Assembly (NCBI RefSeq): GCF_017591435.1
Contig: NC_059268.1
Coordinates: 3,243,922 to 3,307,921 of the forward strand
Length of the DNA: 64,000 nt
Direction of reading: 5' to 3'
DNA from: Portunus trituberculatus
Taxonomy: Eukaryota; Arthropoda; Malacostraca; Decapoda; Portunidae
The position numbers and the translations under genes were made by a program. The notes beneath the pieces were generated by a model. The model saw only the letters and a list, made by a program, of their open reading frames with translations. It did no database searches and had not been told where the DNA came from. Of this stretch, positions 10,140 to 20,565 are shown one piece after another (position 1 is the stretch's first letter; every line of letters begins with the position of its first letter).

Positions 10140-10430
10140 GGGTTTGGTCAAATTAAGATTCTTTCAGCTCATTCACTGCGTTGCTAATTCCTTTATTGTT
10201 TAGATAACTACTTGAAGGAAAAACCCTCATGGTCATCGCCACTGTCTGAACATTTGTATGGGTGAAGGTTGATTCCATAATACCAATCTTATTCTGTTTC
10301 TTTGTCTTTAAAATCGCTGAAGTCAAATCATGGAAGCTGCCAGAAGCCATCAGGCCTACACGTTTCATTCAGGCAGTCAGTTCTTGTACGAAACACTTGA
10401 ACTAATTCTCTCTTATTATCCTCATCCATC
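10140..10430 (-). mobile_element. LINE 3' end fragment, minus strand
   Basis: A minus-strand frame reads DEDNKRELVQVFRTRTDC, then ETCRPDGFWQLP. This is the same C-terminal block as at 9900-10040, so the two fragments face each other. The remainder toward 10140 is not recognised. Confidence 0.4.
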
Positions 10431-10671
10431 AATGTATCTATAAAATCCATTTAAAAACACCACTTCTTCCGTGTAGCAGAGTGAGCTTGCCGCTTGGTGC
10501 ACCAGACATGATCTTTGTACGCTGCTCTTCAAGGCTCCATAAAGACTCGCCGCCATCAACCTCACCACTGAGACTATTCCATTCATCTCACAATTCCCTC
10601 TTCTCTCTTTTTCTTTCACATCAAGGTTGACTTTGTTATTTATTGCTCCTATCTTGATTACTGACCGACTT
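10431..10671. other. Unassigned sequence
   Basis: A 65-codon minus-strand frame (10422-10619) has no recognised motif, and I see no other signal. Confidence 0.5.
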
Positions 10672-11042
10672 TGTGTGTGTGTGTGTGTGTGTGGTAAGGC
10701 TCCCCTGCTTCATGTTTGTTATTCTGTGTGTAATTCACTGTTTGATCTGCTGCAGTCTCTGACGAGACAGCCAGACGTTACCCTACGGAACGAGCTCAGA
10801 GCTCATTATTTCCGATCTTGGGATAGGCCTGAGACCAGGCACACACCACACACCGGGACAACAAGGTCACAACTCCTCGATTTACATCCCGTACCTACTC
10901 ACTGCTAGGTGAACAGGGGCTACACGTGAAAGGAGACACACCCAAATATCTCCACCCGGCCGGGGAATCGAACCCCGGTCATCTGGCTTGTGTTTGTGTG
11001 TGTGTGTGTGTGAGGCAAGGCTCCCCTGCTTCATGTTTGTTA

Positions 11043-11090
<48 letters not shown>

Positions 11091-11125
11091 CAAGGCTCCC
11101 CTGCTTTATGTTTGTTATTCATTAT
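10672..11125. repeat. Composite (GT)n array with a repeated 36-bp spacer
   Basis: A (GT)n tract followed by GGCAAGGCTCCCCTGCTTCA and TGTTTGTTATTC occurs three times (10693, 11016 and 11089). A SINE (copy D) is inserted between the first and second copies. Confidence 0.85.
10727..10988 (-). mobile_element. tRNA-derived SINE, copy D (truncated head)
   Basis: Closely matches copy B through the body, tail and B box (GGGGTTCGATTCCCC). The tRNA head is cut in the anticodon arm, where (GT)n begins. The 3' tail again ends at GT repeats. Confidence 0.85.
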
Positions 11126-11448
11126 TGGTCTGATTAAGAATAGCTGTGATGTGGATGGGTTCCTGGTATGGCTGCACACCTTAGTTTTGATGGATGTTAC
11201 AGTCCTGTTGTCAACATCAAAACAAGGATGCAGAGAAAGTTAATGCTTCTAAATGATTATGGATTTTTCCTTTTTGTGTTTTTTTTTTTTTTTTTTTTTT
11301 TTTTGCAATGAGCTGGTAAACTCATACAACTTAATGAAAAGATATAGTAATATATAGATAGTCGTGTAATAAGCGCATACACATCTCCACAGTGGAAAAA
11401 AATATCATGAAAACAAAGAAACTAAGACGATAAAGGAAAAAAAGATAC

Positions 11449-11488
<40 letters not shown>

Positions 11489-11568
11489 ATCAAGGAAAAC
11501 AGTGCAGCTCTCGGCCAGCCAAAGCCATTTTCGCTCCATATTCCCTGGCGTTACGTGACCATAAAACA
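11126..11568. other. No gene seen; poly-T and (GA)n tracts
   Basis: Contains a run of about 26 T near 11279, a (GA)n tract near 11455-11482 and otherwise unremarkable sequence. Confidence 0.6.
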
Positions 11569-11588
11569 CACACACACACGCACGCACG

Positions 11589-11639
<51 letters not shown>
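11569..11639. repeat. (CA)n microsatellite, 5' flank of a LINE
   Basis: CA/CGCA repeats run directly into the 5'-truncated end of the LINE at 11640. Confidence 0.97.
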
Positions 11640-11640
<1 letters not shown>

Positions 11641-13827
11641 ATGCAGTTTTGGAGTTCAAGGTGATAGATGAAGAGAAATCTAGAAGAAATGAAGAATATA
11701 AAGTGGGAAGATGGAATTATGCCAAGACAGATTTTGGAAACCTAAAGAAATTCTTTCAAGAGACAAATTGGATGAAATTCAAGAGTGCTAAGGGAGCAAA
11801 TGAAAAGTGGAAGGAATTTATAAAAATATACAAAGAAGGTGAGAAAAATTTGTACCAATAAGACAACATAGAGAAGTTGGAAAGCAGGACTGGTTTAACG
11901 ATAGATGTGAAAAGGCTAGAACAAGAAAAGAGGATGCATGGAAGAGGTGGAGAAGGAAAAGACGGATTAAGCAGTGGGAAAGTTACAAAAGAGCAAGAAA
12001 TGAATATGTGTTGATTAGAAGAGAAGAAAGAAAGAAACAAGAAAAGGATATAATTGATAAATGTAAAGACCAACCAAGGCTTTTTTACAGACATGTGAAC
12101 AACAACATCAAAAATAGAGAAAGTATTGAAAGTTTAGAAGTAAATGGAGTATGCAGTGAGGATCCCAGGGAAATGGCAGAGGCTATGAATGGATGCTTTC
12201 GGAAGGTATTCACAAAGGAGACTGCTTTTGACAAACCACTGGTAATGGAACAGAAAGGGATTATGAAGGAGTTTCAAGTAACTGGAGGAGATCAAGAATA
12301 TGATGGGGAGTTTAGAAGTGAGAAAAGCTGTGGGACCTGATGGGGTATCAGGATGGATCTTAAGAGAATGCAGGGAGCAACTGGCAGAAAAAGTTTGTGA
12401 AGTAATTGATGCCTCATTAAGGGAAGGTGTAGTGCCCCAAGACTGGAAAAGAGCTAACATTGTCCCAATTTATAAATCAGGTAACAAGAGAGACCCATTG
12501 AACTATAGACCAGTGTCACTTACAAGTGTGGTAGCTAAGATGTGTGAGAGGGTGGTGAAGAATAGATGGACAGACTTCTTGGAGAAAAATGACATACTTT
12601 GTGAGTGTCAATTTGGTATTAGAAAAGGGCGTTCATGCACGACAAACCTGATATGTTACTATTCGAGGGTGATAGATGTAATACAGGAAAGAGATGGTTG
12701 GGCTGATGGAATATATCTGGATTTAAAAAAGGCCTTTGATAAGGTACCACACCGGAGACTGATCTGGAAACTTGAAATGGTAGGAGGAGTGCATGGCAGT
12801 TTACTAAAATGGATGGAAGACTTTTGGTAGGAAGAGAAATGAGAACAATAATTAAGGACAGACCATCAGAATGGGGCTTGGTGGAGAGTGGAGTTCCACA
12901 GGGATCAGTGTTGGCACCAGTAATGTTCGCGGTCTACATAAATGACATGGTGGATGGGGTGTCCAGTTATGTGAGCCTATTTGCAGACGATGCAAAATTG
13001 TTAAGAAAAGTGAGATGTGACAAAGATTGCGAACTACTCCAGGAAGACTTGGACAGAATATGGAAATGGAGCTGTACATGGCAAATGGAGTTCAACACGA
13101 CAAAATGCAAGAAAATAGAGTTTGGCAAGAGTGAAAGAAGAATCAGGAGTATGTACAAGATAGGAAATGAAGACATAAAACCAGTCATGAAGAAAAAGAC
13201 CTTGGGGTGACAATTACCAATGACCTATCGCCAGAGAGACATATAAACAAAATAATTGGAGAAGTATTGAACTTTATTGAGGAACATAAGAGTGGCGTTC
13301 GTATATTTAGATGAAGAAATGATGAAGAAAATAATTACTGCAATGATAAGACCGAGGCTTGAATATGCAACAATACAGTGGGCTCCGAACTTAAAGAAAC
13401 ACATAAGGAAACTAGAGAAAGTACAGAGGGCTGCAACAAAAATGGTGCCTGACTTAAGAGATTTGACTTAAGAAGACAGACTGAAAAGAATGCAACTTCC
13501 GACCCTGGAAAACAGAAGAGAAAGGGGAGACCTGATAGCAATATACAGAGTGATGATTGGCATGGAAAAAATGGATAGGGAAGATCTGTGTATGTGGAAT
13601 GAAAGAATGTCGAGAGGGCATGGGAAAAAACTAAAAATGGCCACTTATAGGAGAGATGTGAAAAAATATAGCTTCCCTCATAGAAGGGTGGAAGCATGGA
13701 ATAGTTTAGACGTGGAAGTGGTCAACGCAAGGAACATTCATGATTTTAAGAAAAAGCTGGACATTAATAGATATGGAGACGGGACAGCACGAGCATAGCT
13801 CTTTTCCCGTATGTTACAATTAGGTAA

Positions 13828-13828
<1 letters not shown>
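11640..13828 (+). mobile_element. LINE of the microsatellite-bounded family, copy 1
   Basis: Starts abruptly at the final strand of the endonuclease (LEFKVIDEE-like) and contains the whole RT and C-terminal region. It ends CAATTAGGTAAATACACACAC, merging with (AC)n. (CA)n lies on both sides. The protein order and wording match the copy at 39898-42846 and the fragment at 18821-19420. The style of the RT motifs suggests the CR1/Jockey group; the clade is an inference. Confidence 0.9.
11649..13798 (+). pseudogene. LINE ORF2 reverse transcriptase, frame-broken
   Basis: Pieces in order: post-endonuclease linker (11649-11861), linker (12008-12340), RT fingers and palm with NYRPVSLTSVVAKMCER and motif A YLDLKKAFDKVPHRRL (12300-12830), motif B SGVPQGSVLAP and motif C LFADDAKLL (12809-13210), thumb with RPRLEYATIQW (13277-13471), and a C-terminal block with TLENRRERGDLIAIYRVM and YSFPHRRVEAWNSL (13490-13798). 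At least five frame changes or stops separate the pieces, although all catalytic residues are still readable. It would prime reverse transcription at the target if intact. Confidence 0.9.

Positions 13829-13889
<61 letters not shown>
13829..13889. repeat. (AC)n microsatellite, 3' flank of LINE copy 1
   Basis: Pure AC repeats begin at the last base of the LINE tail. Confidence 0.97.
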
Positions 13890-13892
<3 letters not shown>

Positions 13893-14750
13893 GGTGGTAA
13901 ATGGAATTTGTGGTCATGAAATATATCGAAATTTCGGGTCACCACAGTATACACAAAAAAAAAAAAAAAAAAATGACAAGCGAACGACTGAGTGGAGTAT
14001 AGGAAGGACAATGAACTCCAACGTTTGACTGTTAATGAGAATGTGACTCTTGTTTTCCAAGGTGATATTAATGAGCGAGAATAAAACTGAGGGCATGGAC
14101 AATTTAGGACTTCCATAACACCTTGCTTTCAGTGTTACCTGTCGAAAAGTTACTCTTAACTTTCACTACAATGTTTCATTAGGGGAGAGAAAAGTAAAGG
14201 CATTGAAAAACTTGCACTACCTTATAACACTCTTTACTGCCAATGTTCCCTTTCGAAATTTACCTCTTAACTTCAACCAAATTGTTTGATTAAGATTGGC
14301 ATTAAAGCGACAAACAGAACAAAATCTTGAATCACCCCATAACCCCTTATTCTTGAGAGTGATATCTTTAGAAATATGACGCAAACTTACAACACTACCC
14401 TTTATATATACCGAGAAGCGAAAACATCGAGACAGAGACCAACTGAAATGTCTAACGATTAATTGATTGACGTCATGGCACTGGAGCAAATGGTGTCATA
14501 CAGCGCCCTGGAAAAGATTAAAAGACGAAATGAACGGAAAAAATAACAGAGGAAGAGTATGCCCCAAAAAACTTGTCATTATTTGCCACTGTATGCACAA
14601 AAGCATATTATGTCTGCACTATAATTCCTTTACTGCCCAAAAAGCTTGTAGCTTCAAATGGGGTCCTTGTACTTATATATTCTCACTTATAAATGGTTGT
14701 ATTTATTCAAGGGATAATAAAATGTCTAAATGTTTAAATATATAATTTTT
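13890..14750. other. Unassigned region with a degenerate repeat of about 112 bp
   Basis: Blocks near 14105, 14215 and 14330 share the pattern CC-TAACAC-CTT...TTT-CGAAA-TTAC-CTTAACTT, suggesting an old tandem repeat. No convincing coding frame; an 18-A run lies near 13955-13972. Confidence 0.4.
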
Positions 14751-15252
14751 CTCTTCTTCAATTCCCGACGTCGGATATTCTTGGGTTGCCATTGATCGCA
14801 GGCTGTTTTAATACGCGACTCGGTATACAGCCAGCCAGCTCGCAAGAGACACACATTCTAAAATTTATATCATAATAAATCTTGAGGTATTGAGTCCTTG
14901 TTCTGCAAAACATTAATTCCAAGTGTTTATCCTAACATTATCCATATGATCTGGTAATACACACTCTACAAAACTGTTATTATAAGCTTAATACAGTCGC
15001 GGTTTCAATGCTCTCGCATTTTTTACTAGTCTCAACTACATATTTGGTTTGAAATATTTTTTCATATAGTTCAACAGAGAGCACTGTTTCTCCTCTAAAT
15101 ATTACAAAGGAATACATTCTGTAATAATCTTGGTAGAGCAACATTTTTGCGGCCGAAGGCATATCAAACCGAAAAGACTAACTGAACTCGGGAACACCGA
15201 GTCCTCTCAAAACACCAAAACAACCCCGCGGCCCGCGGTCGTTTGGAAGCTC
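14751..15252. other. Unassigned sequence upstream of the THAP exon
   Basis: No coding signal is recognised. A 60-codon minus-strand frame (14980-15162) starts with MPSAAKMLLYQDYYRM and has no family I know. A GC-rich stretch near 15220-15240 could be promoter-proximal to the THAP exon, but no core element is clear. Confidence 0.4.
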
Positions 15253-15260
15253 GTGTGGAG

Positions 15261-15686
15261 TAGGGTGACCAGACGTCCCCGATTTCAGTGACCTGTCCCC
15301 GGCTACTGCTGTCCCCGGTTTTCTGTAACTGAAAGATCACTTGATGCGTTAAAAATCTACTACTTTTGATTATGATAATTATGTCCTTTTATCATTACTC
15401 TTTTAGAATAGGGAGAAGGCCTTAGTTTCCGTGAAGGCGGTGAAGTGTATAGCGGACACATTTTAACAGCTAATTGGTGTTCGTGATCTCAGATATTTCA
15501 TCAGGTAGAGATTTTTTTTTCTTTGCAACTTGGGTAAATAAGGCGAGAGAAAATTTTGATTGCTGGTTTAGAAATAGTACGGATAGTGTCTCCGTTTTAG
15601 TTTTTCCAGTGCAAAAACACTACATGTTTTTACCTCCCTGAACTGAAAATGTCCCCGGAATTTGTCTCAGAAATCTGGTCACCCTA
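15261..15686. mobile_element. Non-autonomous hAT element (MITE) with 8-bp TSD
   Basis: The ends are TAGGGTGACCAGA and its reverse complement TCTGGTCACCCTA. They are flanked by a perfect 8-bp direct repeat, GTGTGGAG, at 15253-15260 and 15687-15694. An 8-bp duplication defines hAT insertions. The subterminal GTCCCCG motifs resemble Zaphod/Tip100-type hAT elements. It has no transposase frame, at 426 bp. The intact TSD means little decay since insertion. Confidence 0.92.
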
Positions 15687-15715
15687 GTGTGGAGTGTTCT
15701 TAGAGCTGGAACAGA

Positions 15716-16090
15716 ATGCCGGTTTATACATGTGCTGTAGCTGAATGCAATTCTATATCAAAAAAGAAAAACCAAGGCGTGAAAGGATGGACTGTGTTTC
15801 CCAGGAAGAAAGACGCGGCTCGAAGATTATGGGAGACACGATGTAAACGAGGCCCGACGTGGAGAGCTACCAAGGAGCATGCTATCTGCTCAAAGCACTT
15901 CATAGATTGGTGCAAAGGACCGTCAGCATCGCATCCAGACCCTGAACTGTTCGCCTATAACCGGTGGGGAGCAGGTAGAAACCTGCTTGATGTTTACATA
16001 CGGAACGGACAATCTTTCACTGAAATCATACAAAGATTTTTCATCAAAACATCGTGTTTATTTGATATTCGTCACATTTTCTGGATTTGA
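15716..16090 (+). CDS. THAP-domain protein, probable first exon
   Basis: The frame starts MPVYTCAVAEC and has the C2CH zinc layout of a THAP DNA-binding domain: C-x4-C (TCAVAEC), about 50 residues, then C-x2-H in AICSKHF. FPRKKDAARRLWETRC matches the conserved basic/Trp region, and PELF occupies the expected place of the end of the domain. A splice donor is likely at GCAG|GTAGAA (about 15970), so residues after NRWGAG may be intronic read-through. THAP domains occur in cellular transcription factors and in P-element transposases. No downstream exon is certain. The hAT MITE lies about 30 bp upstream. Confidence 0.65.
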   Translation: MPVYTCAVAECNSISKKKNQGVKGWTVFPRKKDAARRLWETRCKRGPTWRATKEHAICSKHFIDWCKGPSASHPDPELFAYNRWGAGRNLLDVYIRNGQSFTEIIQRFFIKTSCLFDIRHIFWI

Positions 16091-16380
16091 TTGCTTATTA
16101 ATTAACTTGAACCAATGAAATGTGCTTGCTTACTGAAAATGATGTAATTCACTCAAGGTGATGGTGTCCCAAAACTGAGACCATGAACCAAGCATTTTTG
16201 GCTCGTTTTGCCATATTACGTTCTCTGTGCTTGGTGAAGCTGATTAGAGATGTTCCTAATAATTAATTACTTAGTTTAATAGCACATATATGACGTAATA
16301 TTTTTTTCCAGCATACCGAGTTGAATGTGTTAAATTAAGTTATCTGGCGAATCTGGCAGCTTTTCAGCACTTTCCGACGT
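16091..16380. other. No feature recognised
   Basis: AT-rich sequence between the THAP exon and the LINE fragment; possibly intron. Confidence 0.5.
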
Positions 16381-16664
16381 GAGGAATTCCCCTGTTTTGA
16401 TTGTTACTCCCATTACTTCGACTTTGTTCTCTCCATATTGCACATCCTCCACACATATATTATCACGAACCATTGTCAGCACTCCTCCTCCCCTTTATCC
16501 TTCCTCTCTTTCCTCCAGGTATTATATCCCTCCTCTCTAAAGTTAACCTGCATCTCTTCTCTTAGTTTTGTTTCAAAGATGCACATTACATCCGGCTTTT
16601 TCTCTTGATAATCCCTAACCTCCAACATGCTTGATAACAACCCATCTATAAAAGTATAAGTCAC
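16381..16664 (-). pseudogene. LINE endonuclease N-terminal fragment
   Basis: Begins with TYTFIDGLLSSMLEVRDYQ, then CIFETKLREEM (the catalytic glutamate block) and, in a shifted frame, GGGVLTMVRDNICVEDVQYG. The homologous block in the 42-kb copy is GGGVMIMLRKEIVINEM. It is truncated before the DFN and SDH motifs. Confidence 0.75.
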
Positions 16665-16666
16665 TC

Positions 16667-17026
16667 TTAATTTCTTGCCTCCTCCACGGCCTCCTCTTTC
16701 TTCTGTAGGTACCGCTTCTTTAGTCTCATATCCAGAACCCTCCAGTAAAAAATGTTTCTTTCCTTAGCTTCACTTCTTAGCACCTTCTCCTTTTCACTCT
16801 CCTCTAGGTTCATATCTTTTTTTATCCATATATCCTTGTGTTCAGTATCATCGTCCAGCTTCCCTTTCCTAGCTATAATTTCATCTACTGCCACTTGGGA
16901 TCTCATTCTCACTTTCATTGGTCTCCTACCCCCTTCACTGTATCCTCCTAGCCTGATCACTTCTTCCATTTCTTGGTCTAGTTCCTGTGTGCTGTCTTGT
17001 ACTTGTTTGATAACAGTTTTGGCCAA
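16667..17026 (-). pseudogene. LINE ORF1 C-terminal part, RNA-binding domain
   Basis: 119 codons. Contains VIRLGGYSEGGRRPMKVRM and IWIKKDMNLEESEKEKVLR, matching the RRM-to-C-terminal-domain segment of L1-type ORF1 proteins (RLG...RP-xVxF...ixKDLT pattern). It runs to EEARN with its stop at 16667, just before the endonuclease frame. Confidence 0.7.
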
Positions 17027-17156
17027 TTATTTCTCTTCACGTTTTTCTCGTGAATTTATTTGGATTTTTTTTTTTTTTTTTTCATCCCAAAAATCACGAA
17101 GCTTTTTCTTCTTGTCCACTGTATCCCTCACCAGGTCTTCTTTTTCTTTAATGACT

Positions 17157-17708
17157 TCAATTACAGCGATTTTCGTGTTTTCCTGTATTTGTCTCATTTC
17201 GTAGTTCCTTCAGCTTGTTTTCACCCAATCCACCTTCTACCCTGTCCACAAATCCATCCTGCACTTTAACCTGTAAGTTCCTTAAGGAGTTTTCGTAGTC
17301 TTCACAGGCGGCCTTTAGTACGTCATTTTGCTTTTTTATTTCTTTTATCTCTTGTTTTAATCCCTGATTGATTGCACTGACCTTCTCACATTCTACCAAT
17401 CTCAACTTCAGCTCTGTGTTTTCCGTTGTCAGTCGGTTCTGTTTGTCCATTAGACTCGACATCACGTCCTTCATATACCTTAATTCCCTTTCTATGTTGA
17501 TTGACCTCATATTATCTTGTTCGTCCCTGAATCCAGAAAAATCCTTATCCATAATATCATCTGTTAGTTTCCTTAGTCCAACAGGAGTTTCAATGTATCG
17601 TTGGTTTTCACACGATGGCGCATGTTTTGACTCTGTCATATGCCTGGCAGCACTACTCTGTTCCATTGTGGCCAAAGACTCTATAAAAGAAAGACTGGAA
17701 AGCACCAA
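17157..17708 (-). pseudogene. LINE ORF1 N-terminal part, coiled coil
   Basis: 183 codons. From roughly residue 70 a long heptad-rich helix (ERELRYMKDVMSSLMDKQNR onwards, then LKQEIKEIKKQNDVLK) predicts a coiled coil, as in trimeric LINE ORF1 proteins that package element RNA. A frame change after about 17157 separates it from the C-terminal part. There is no zinc knuckle. Confidence 0.75.
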
Positions 17709-17810
17709 ATTTAGGTGAAGAAAAGGCTAACTGCTTACTCTGATGTAGTTATTTCGTCCAACACAAGAGGGCTTCACCATCGCATAGACTAAAAATAGGC
17801 GAAACGAGGG

Positions 17811-18742
17811 GCGCAATGTAAATAAATAAAGTCCTTTATACATAAGTCTTTAAATAACTAATATCTTGTATAAGAAATTTTTAGTAATGATTAAATACGT
17901 TTTGCTTGACCCATATGAACTCATTTGCGAAGAAAAAAAGTATCAATAAAGTAGACATAACAGATAGCATCCACGACGACCCGTGGTTGGCGGGTGTGCA
18001 TTTTTCTCACTCCATTCTGTATCAACAAAGTCCCTTTCGAAGAAGAGGAGTGCTGAGGCCATCCATGAGAAGCACACCTTCACGGCCTTTCCTGTGGATA
18101 GCCAGGGAAACTATTATTCATGTGGAGAATGTAAAACTTCCTGTTGGTGGAGCGGAGAAGTTTCGTCTCACCGCTGCCGCTGACCACATGGCCTTCCTTG
18201 ACCTGACCAGACACAAGGAAATTTCTGCTTTATAAATGGACTTAAATTTAATACTATTTCAAGGTATCCGATTTGTTCATTTATGAAATTTCGATGTGAA
18301 CTGAGTTTATACAAAATACTATGAGCACATTTTGTGCATGTATGTTCAGGGAAATGATTTTGTCATGGGATATTTTGCTTCTTAGATGGGATGTTAAAAG
18401 TGAAGGCCAGTAATTGTTGCTATGATTTTTGGAGCCATGATTGGTGGTGTGGATGGTGCATACCTATTCGTATTGGTATGCTTATGATTTTTTTTTTCAG
18501 ATTCATGTGTATGCATGTGAAACTTAAATAAAGTTCATCCTTTACATGTGGAATATGAAACATTGTTCGGATTCATGTGTCATATTTCAATGTACAATGT
18601 GAATGGCTATATACATATAATGATACAGCGTTCCAGGAACACTGGAGGGGCATTCTGTGCAGAACCACCTCTTTCTTTCAGGTGTTGCACCTCGAAATGG
18701 GGATGTATTCTCTCTGGGGTTTTACTTACTGAACATAAGTAG

Positions 18743-18747
<5 letters not shown>
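17811..18747 (+). other. Unassigned region with a Cys-rich short frame and an AATAAA
   Basis: A frame at 17983-18183 includes GNYYSCGECKTSCWW and SSHRC, a possible small zinc-binding stretch, but no family is recognised. An AATAAA occurs at about 18527 after a plausible 3' UTR. It could be a downstream exon of the THAP gene, which is speculation. Confidence 0.3.

Positions 18748-18820
<73 letters not shown>
18748..18820. repeat. (TA)n microsatellite at a LINE 3' end
   Basis: About 73 bp of pure TA, abutting the LINE tail GTATTCACCTAGTTGTA. Confidence 0.97.
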
Positions 18821-18823
<3 letters not shown>

Positions 18824-19417
18824 TCACCTAGTTGTATTCACCTAGTTGTAATTTTACAGGGCCTGGGTATCATACTCGTGTGGCCCCGTCTCCATATCTA
18901 CACACATCCAACTTTCTTTTAAAACTATGCACACTCCTAGGCTTGCTGACACCACCACCTCACTCAAACCATTCCACACCTCCACACATCTTTGTGGGAA
19001 ACTATATTTTTTCACATCCTTCAAGCATATTCCCTTGGCTATCTTTTTACTATGCGATCTTGTAGTTCTACTTAAGTTTTCCTCTCTCAACATCATTTGC
19101 TCATTATCCACTTCATCCAGTCCATTCAACAGTTTATAAACCTGTATTAAATCTCCTCTTTCTCTTCTTTGTTCCAAGGTAGGCAAATTCATTTCTTTTA
19201 ATCTCTCCTCATAGGTCATTTCTGCCAATTCCGGAACCATTTTTGTTGCCATTCTCTGCAATCTCTCCAACTTCCTTATATGCTTCTTTTTATAAGGGGA
19301 CCAGACCACTCCAGCATATTCCAATCTTGGTCTAATTACCATACTAATTAATTTCTTCATCATATCTTTATCCATATAATGGAAGGCTAATCCAATATTT
19401 TTTTTTATCAAATTATA

Positions 19418-19420
<3 letters not shown>
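18821..19420 (-). mobile_element. LINE of the microsatellite-bounded family, 3' fragment
   Basis: The minus-strand frame (to about 18940) reads NIGLAFHYMDKDMMKKL, RPRLEYAGVVWSPYKKKHIR, TLEQRRERGDLIQVYK and KYSFPQRCVEVWNGL. This is the RT thumb and C-terminus, the same protein as at 40134-40763. A 3' UTR then ends AACTAGGTGAATACA. It is 5'-truncated at a (TG)n tract (19422-19460), with (TA)n on the other side. Confidence 0.88.

Positions 19421-19421
<1 letters not shown>

Positions 19422-19460
<39 letters not shown>
19422..19460. repeat. (TG)n microsatellite at a LINE 5' break
   Basis: TG repeats start within a few bases of the 5' truncation point. Confidence 0.95.
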
Positions 19461-19461
<1 letters not shown>

Positions 19462-19699
19462 TGCCGTCTGGACTGTAAACACGGAGGTTGGGGAGCTCCA
19501 CTGTTTCAAGCTTTACTGGCTGTCAGGATCAATTCACCAAGTGCTGCACTGCTCTGATGTGTACGTGAGTGGTGGAGGATGAAGTGGCCAAGTTTGGAAC
19601 TTTGGTGGTGTTGGACTTAGTCTGGGGTAGCCAGGAAAAAAAAAAAAAAATTATATGGCCGACCCATAGCCCTCCCTCGATCCTGTTCCTCGAGTTGGC
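19461..19699. other. Spacer with an A-run
   Basis: No gene seen. A run of about 15 A near 19636 may be the tail of an unrecognised retro-insert. Confidence 0.4.
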
Positions 19700-19824
19700 G
19701 CATGCGCTGTCAGGTGCATCTGACGTCATCGATGAGGGACGTCACTGCCACTGCTGATTACTGAGCTGCTCTTTCTACCTACTCCTCACTCGGGTGTCAG
19801 GACTGCTAATTGTCTAACACAATC

Positions 19825-20565
19825 ATGGCAAGAAGTTTGGCTGAGCTGAGGCAGATGCAGCGGGGTCAGCTGGCAAGGATAAATAAAGAGGAGCTGATTG
19901 AAACAATATTATCTGGCCAACCCGAGGAGACGCCGGGACTGAAGGCGTTGGATGTGAAGCTCAGTGCAGTTATGGCTGAGGTTGCTGAGCTGAAGACTGC
20001 GTTAACATCTCCAGACAGCTTTGTTACAAAGAAATTTACGGAGCTACAAGAAAAAATAGACAAGCAAGCGGAGATCATTGCAAGTCAACAACGTTTCTTG
20101 GAGATGCTGGACCGTAGGGAGCGAGAGATGAATGTGGTAGTGCTGGGACTGCCTGACGAGGGCGAAGCGCTGGGTGGAGCAGTCACAGACGTAGAAAAGT
20201 TGGCGCATCTGTGGGGCAAGATGGAAGTTGGCAGTGTGGACTGTCAACATCGCAGGCTTGGCACAGTAGGTGGTGGAGGGCGTAAGCGTCCTCTGCTGCT
20301 CACCATACGCGATAGAGACACTCGTTTGCGTATCCTTGCAAATGGCAAAAAGCTTAAGACTGCAGGGGATAATTACGCAAGGATCTACGTAAAGAAGGAC
20401 GTCCATCCCAGCGTGCGAAAGGAGTGGAAGCGACTACGCGACGCTGAGGCGAGGGAGAAGGAAAAACCCGAGAACATGGGATGCGTAATCAGACTGGACA
20501 CAAGACAAAGAAAATTATATCGAGATGCTGACGTCATTGAATCTTGGAACGCACAGTTTTTCTAG
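19825..20565 (+). CDS. LINE ORF1 protein (L1-type fold), intact
   Basis: Start chosen at the ATG of MARSLAELRQMQ. It is preceded by a stop-free lead-in but has the better context. 246 residues: a helical N-terminus; a coiled coil around residues 55-105 (VMAEVAELKTAL, KKFTELQEKIDKQAEII); then an RRM-like segment beginning MNVVVLGLPDEG; then a C-terminal domain with NYARIYVKKDVHPSVRKEW and IRLDTRQRKLYRDADVI. This matches ORF1 proteins that bind element RNA. The terminal codons overlap the start of ORF2. Confidence 0.85.
   Translation: MARSLAELRQMQRGQLARINKEELIETILSGQPEETPGLKALDVKLSAVMAEVAELKTALTSPDSFVTKKFTELQEKIDKQAEIIASQQRFLEMLDRREREMNVVVLGLPDEGEALGGAVTDVEKLAHLWGKMEVGSVDCQHRRLGTVGGGGRKRPLLLTIRDRDTRLRILANGKKLKTAGDNYARIYVKKDVHPSVRKEWKRLRDAEAREKEKPENMGCVIRLDTRQRKLYRDADVIESWNAQFF

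Larger units (their letters stand above)
16381..17810 (-). mobile_element. LINE 5' half (ORF1 plus start of ORF2)
   Basis: Read from about 17810 leftwards, there is a short 5' UTR, a full-length ORF1 in two frames, then the beginning of an endonuclease. It stops near 16381 in mid-endonuclease. The endonuclease residues (GLLSSMLEVRDY, FETKL) are closest to those of the LINE at 39898-42846, so this appears to be the missing 5' portion of that family. Loss of the 3' end is unusual for LINEs, which normally lose the 5' end. Confidence 0.8.

Noticed and set aside
16752..17269. Plus-strand Ser/Phe-rich proteins
   Set aside because: Antisense shadows of the LINE ORF1 on the minus strand; the same holds for plus frames across 41-43 kb.
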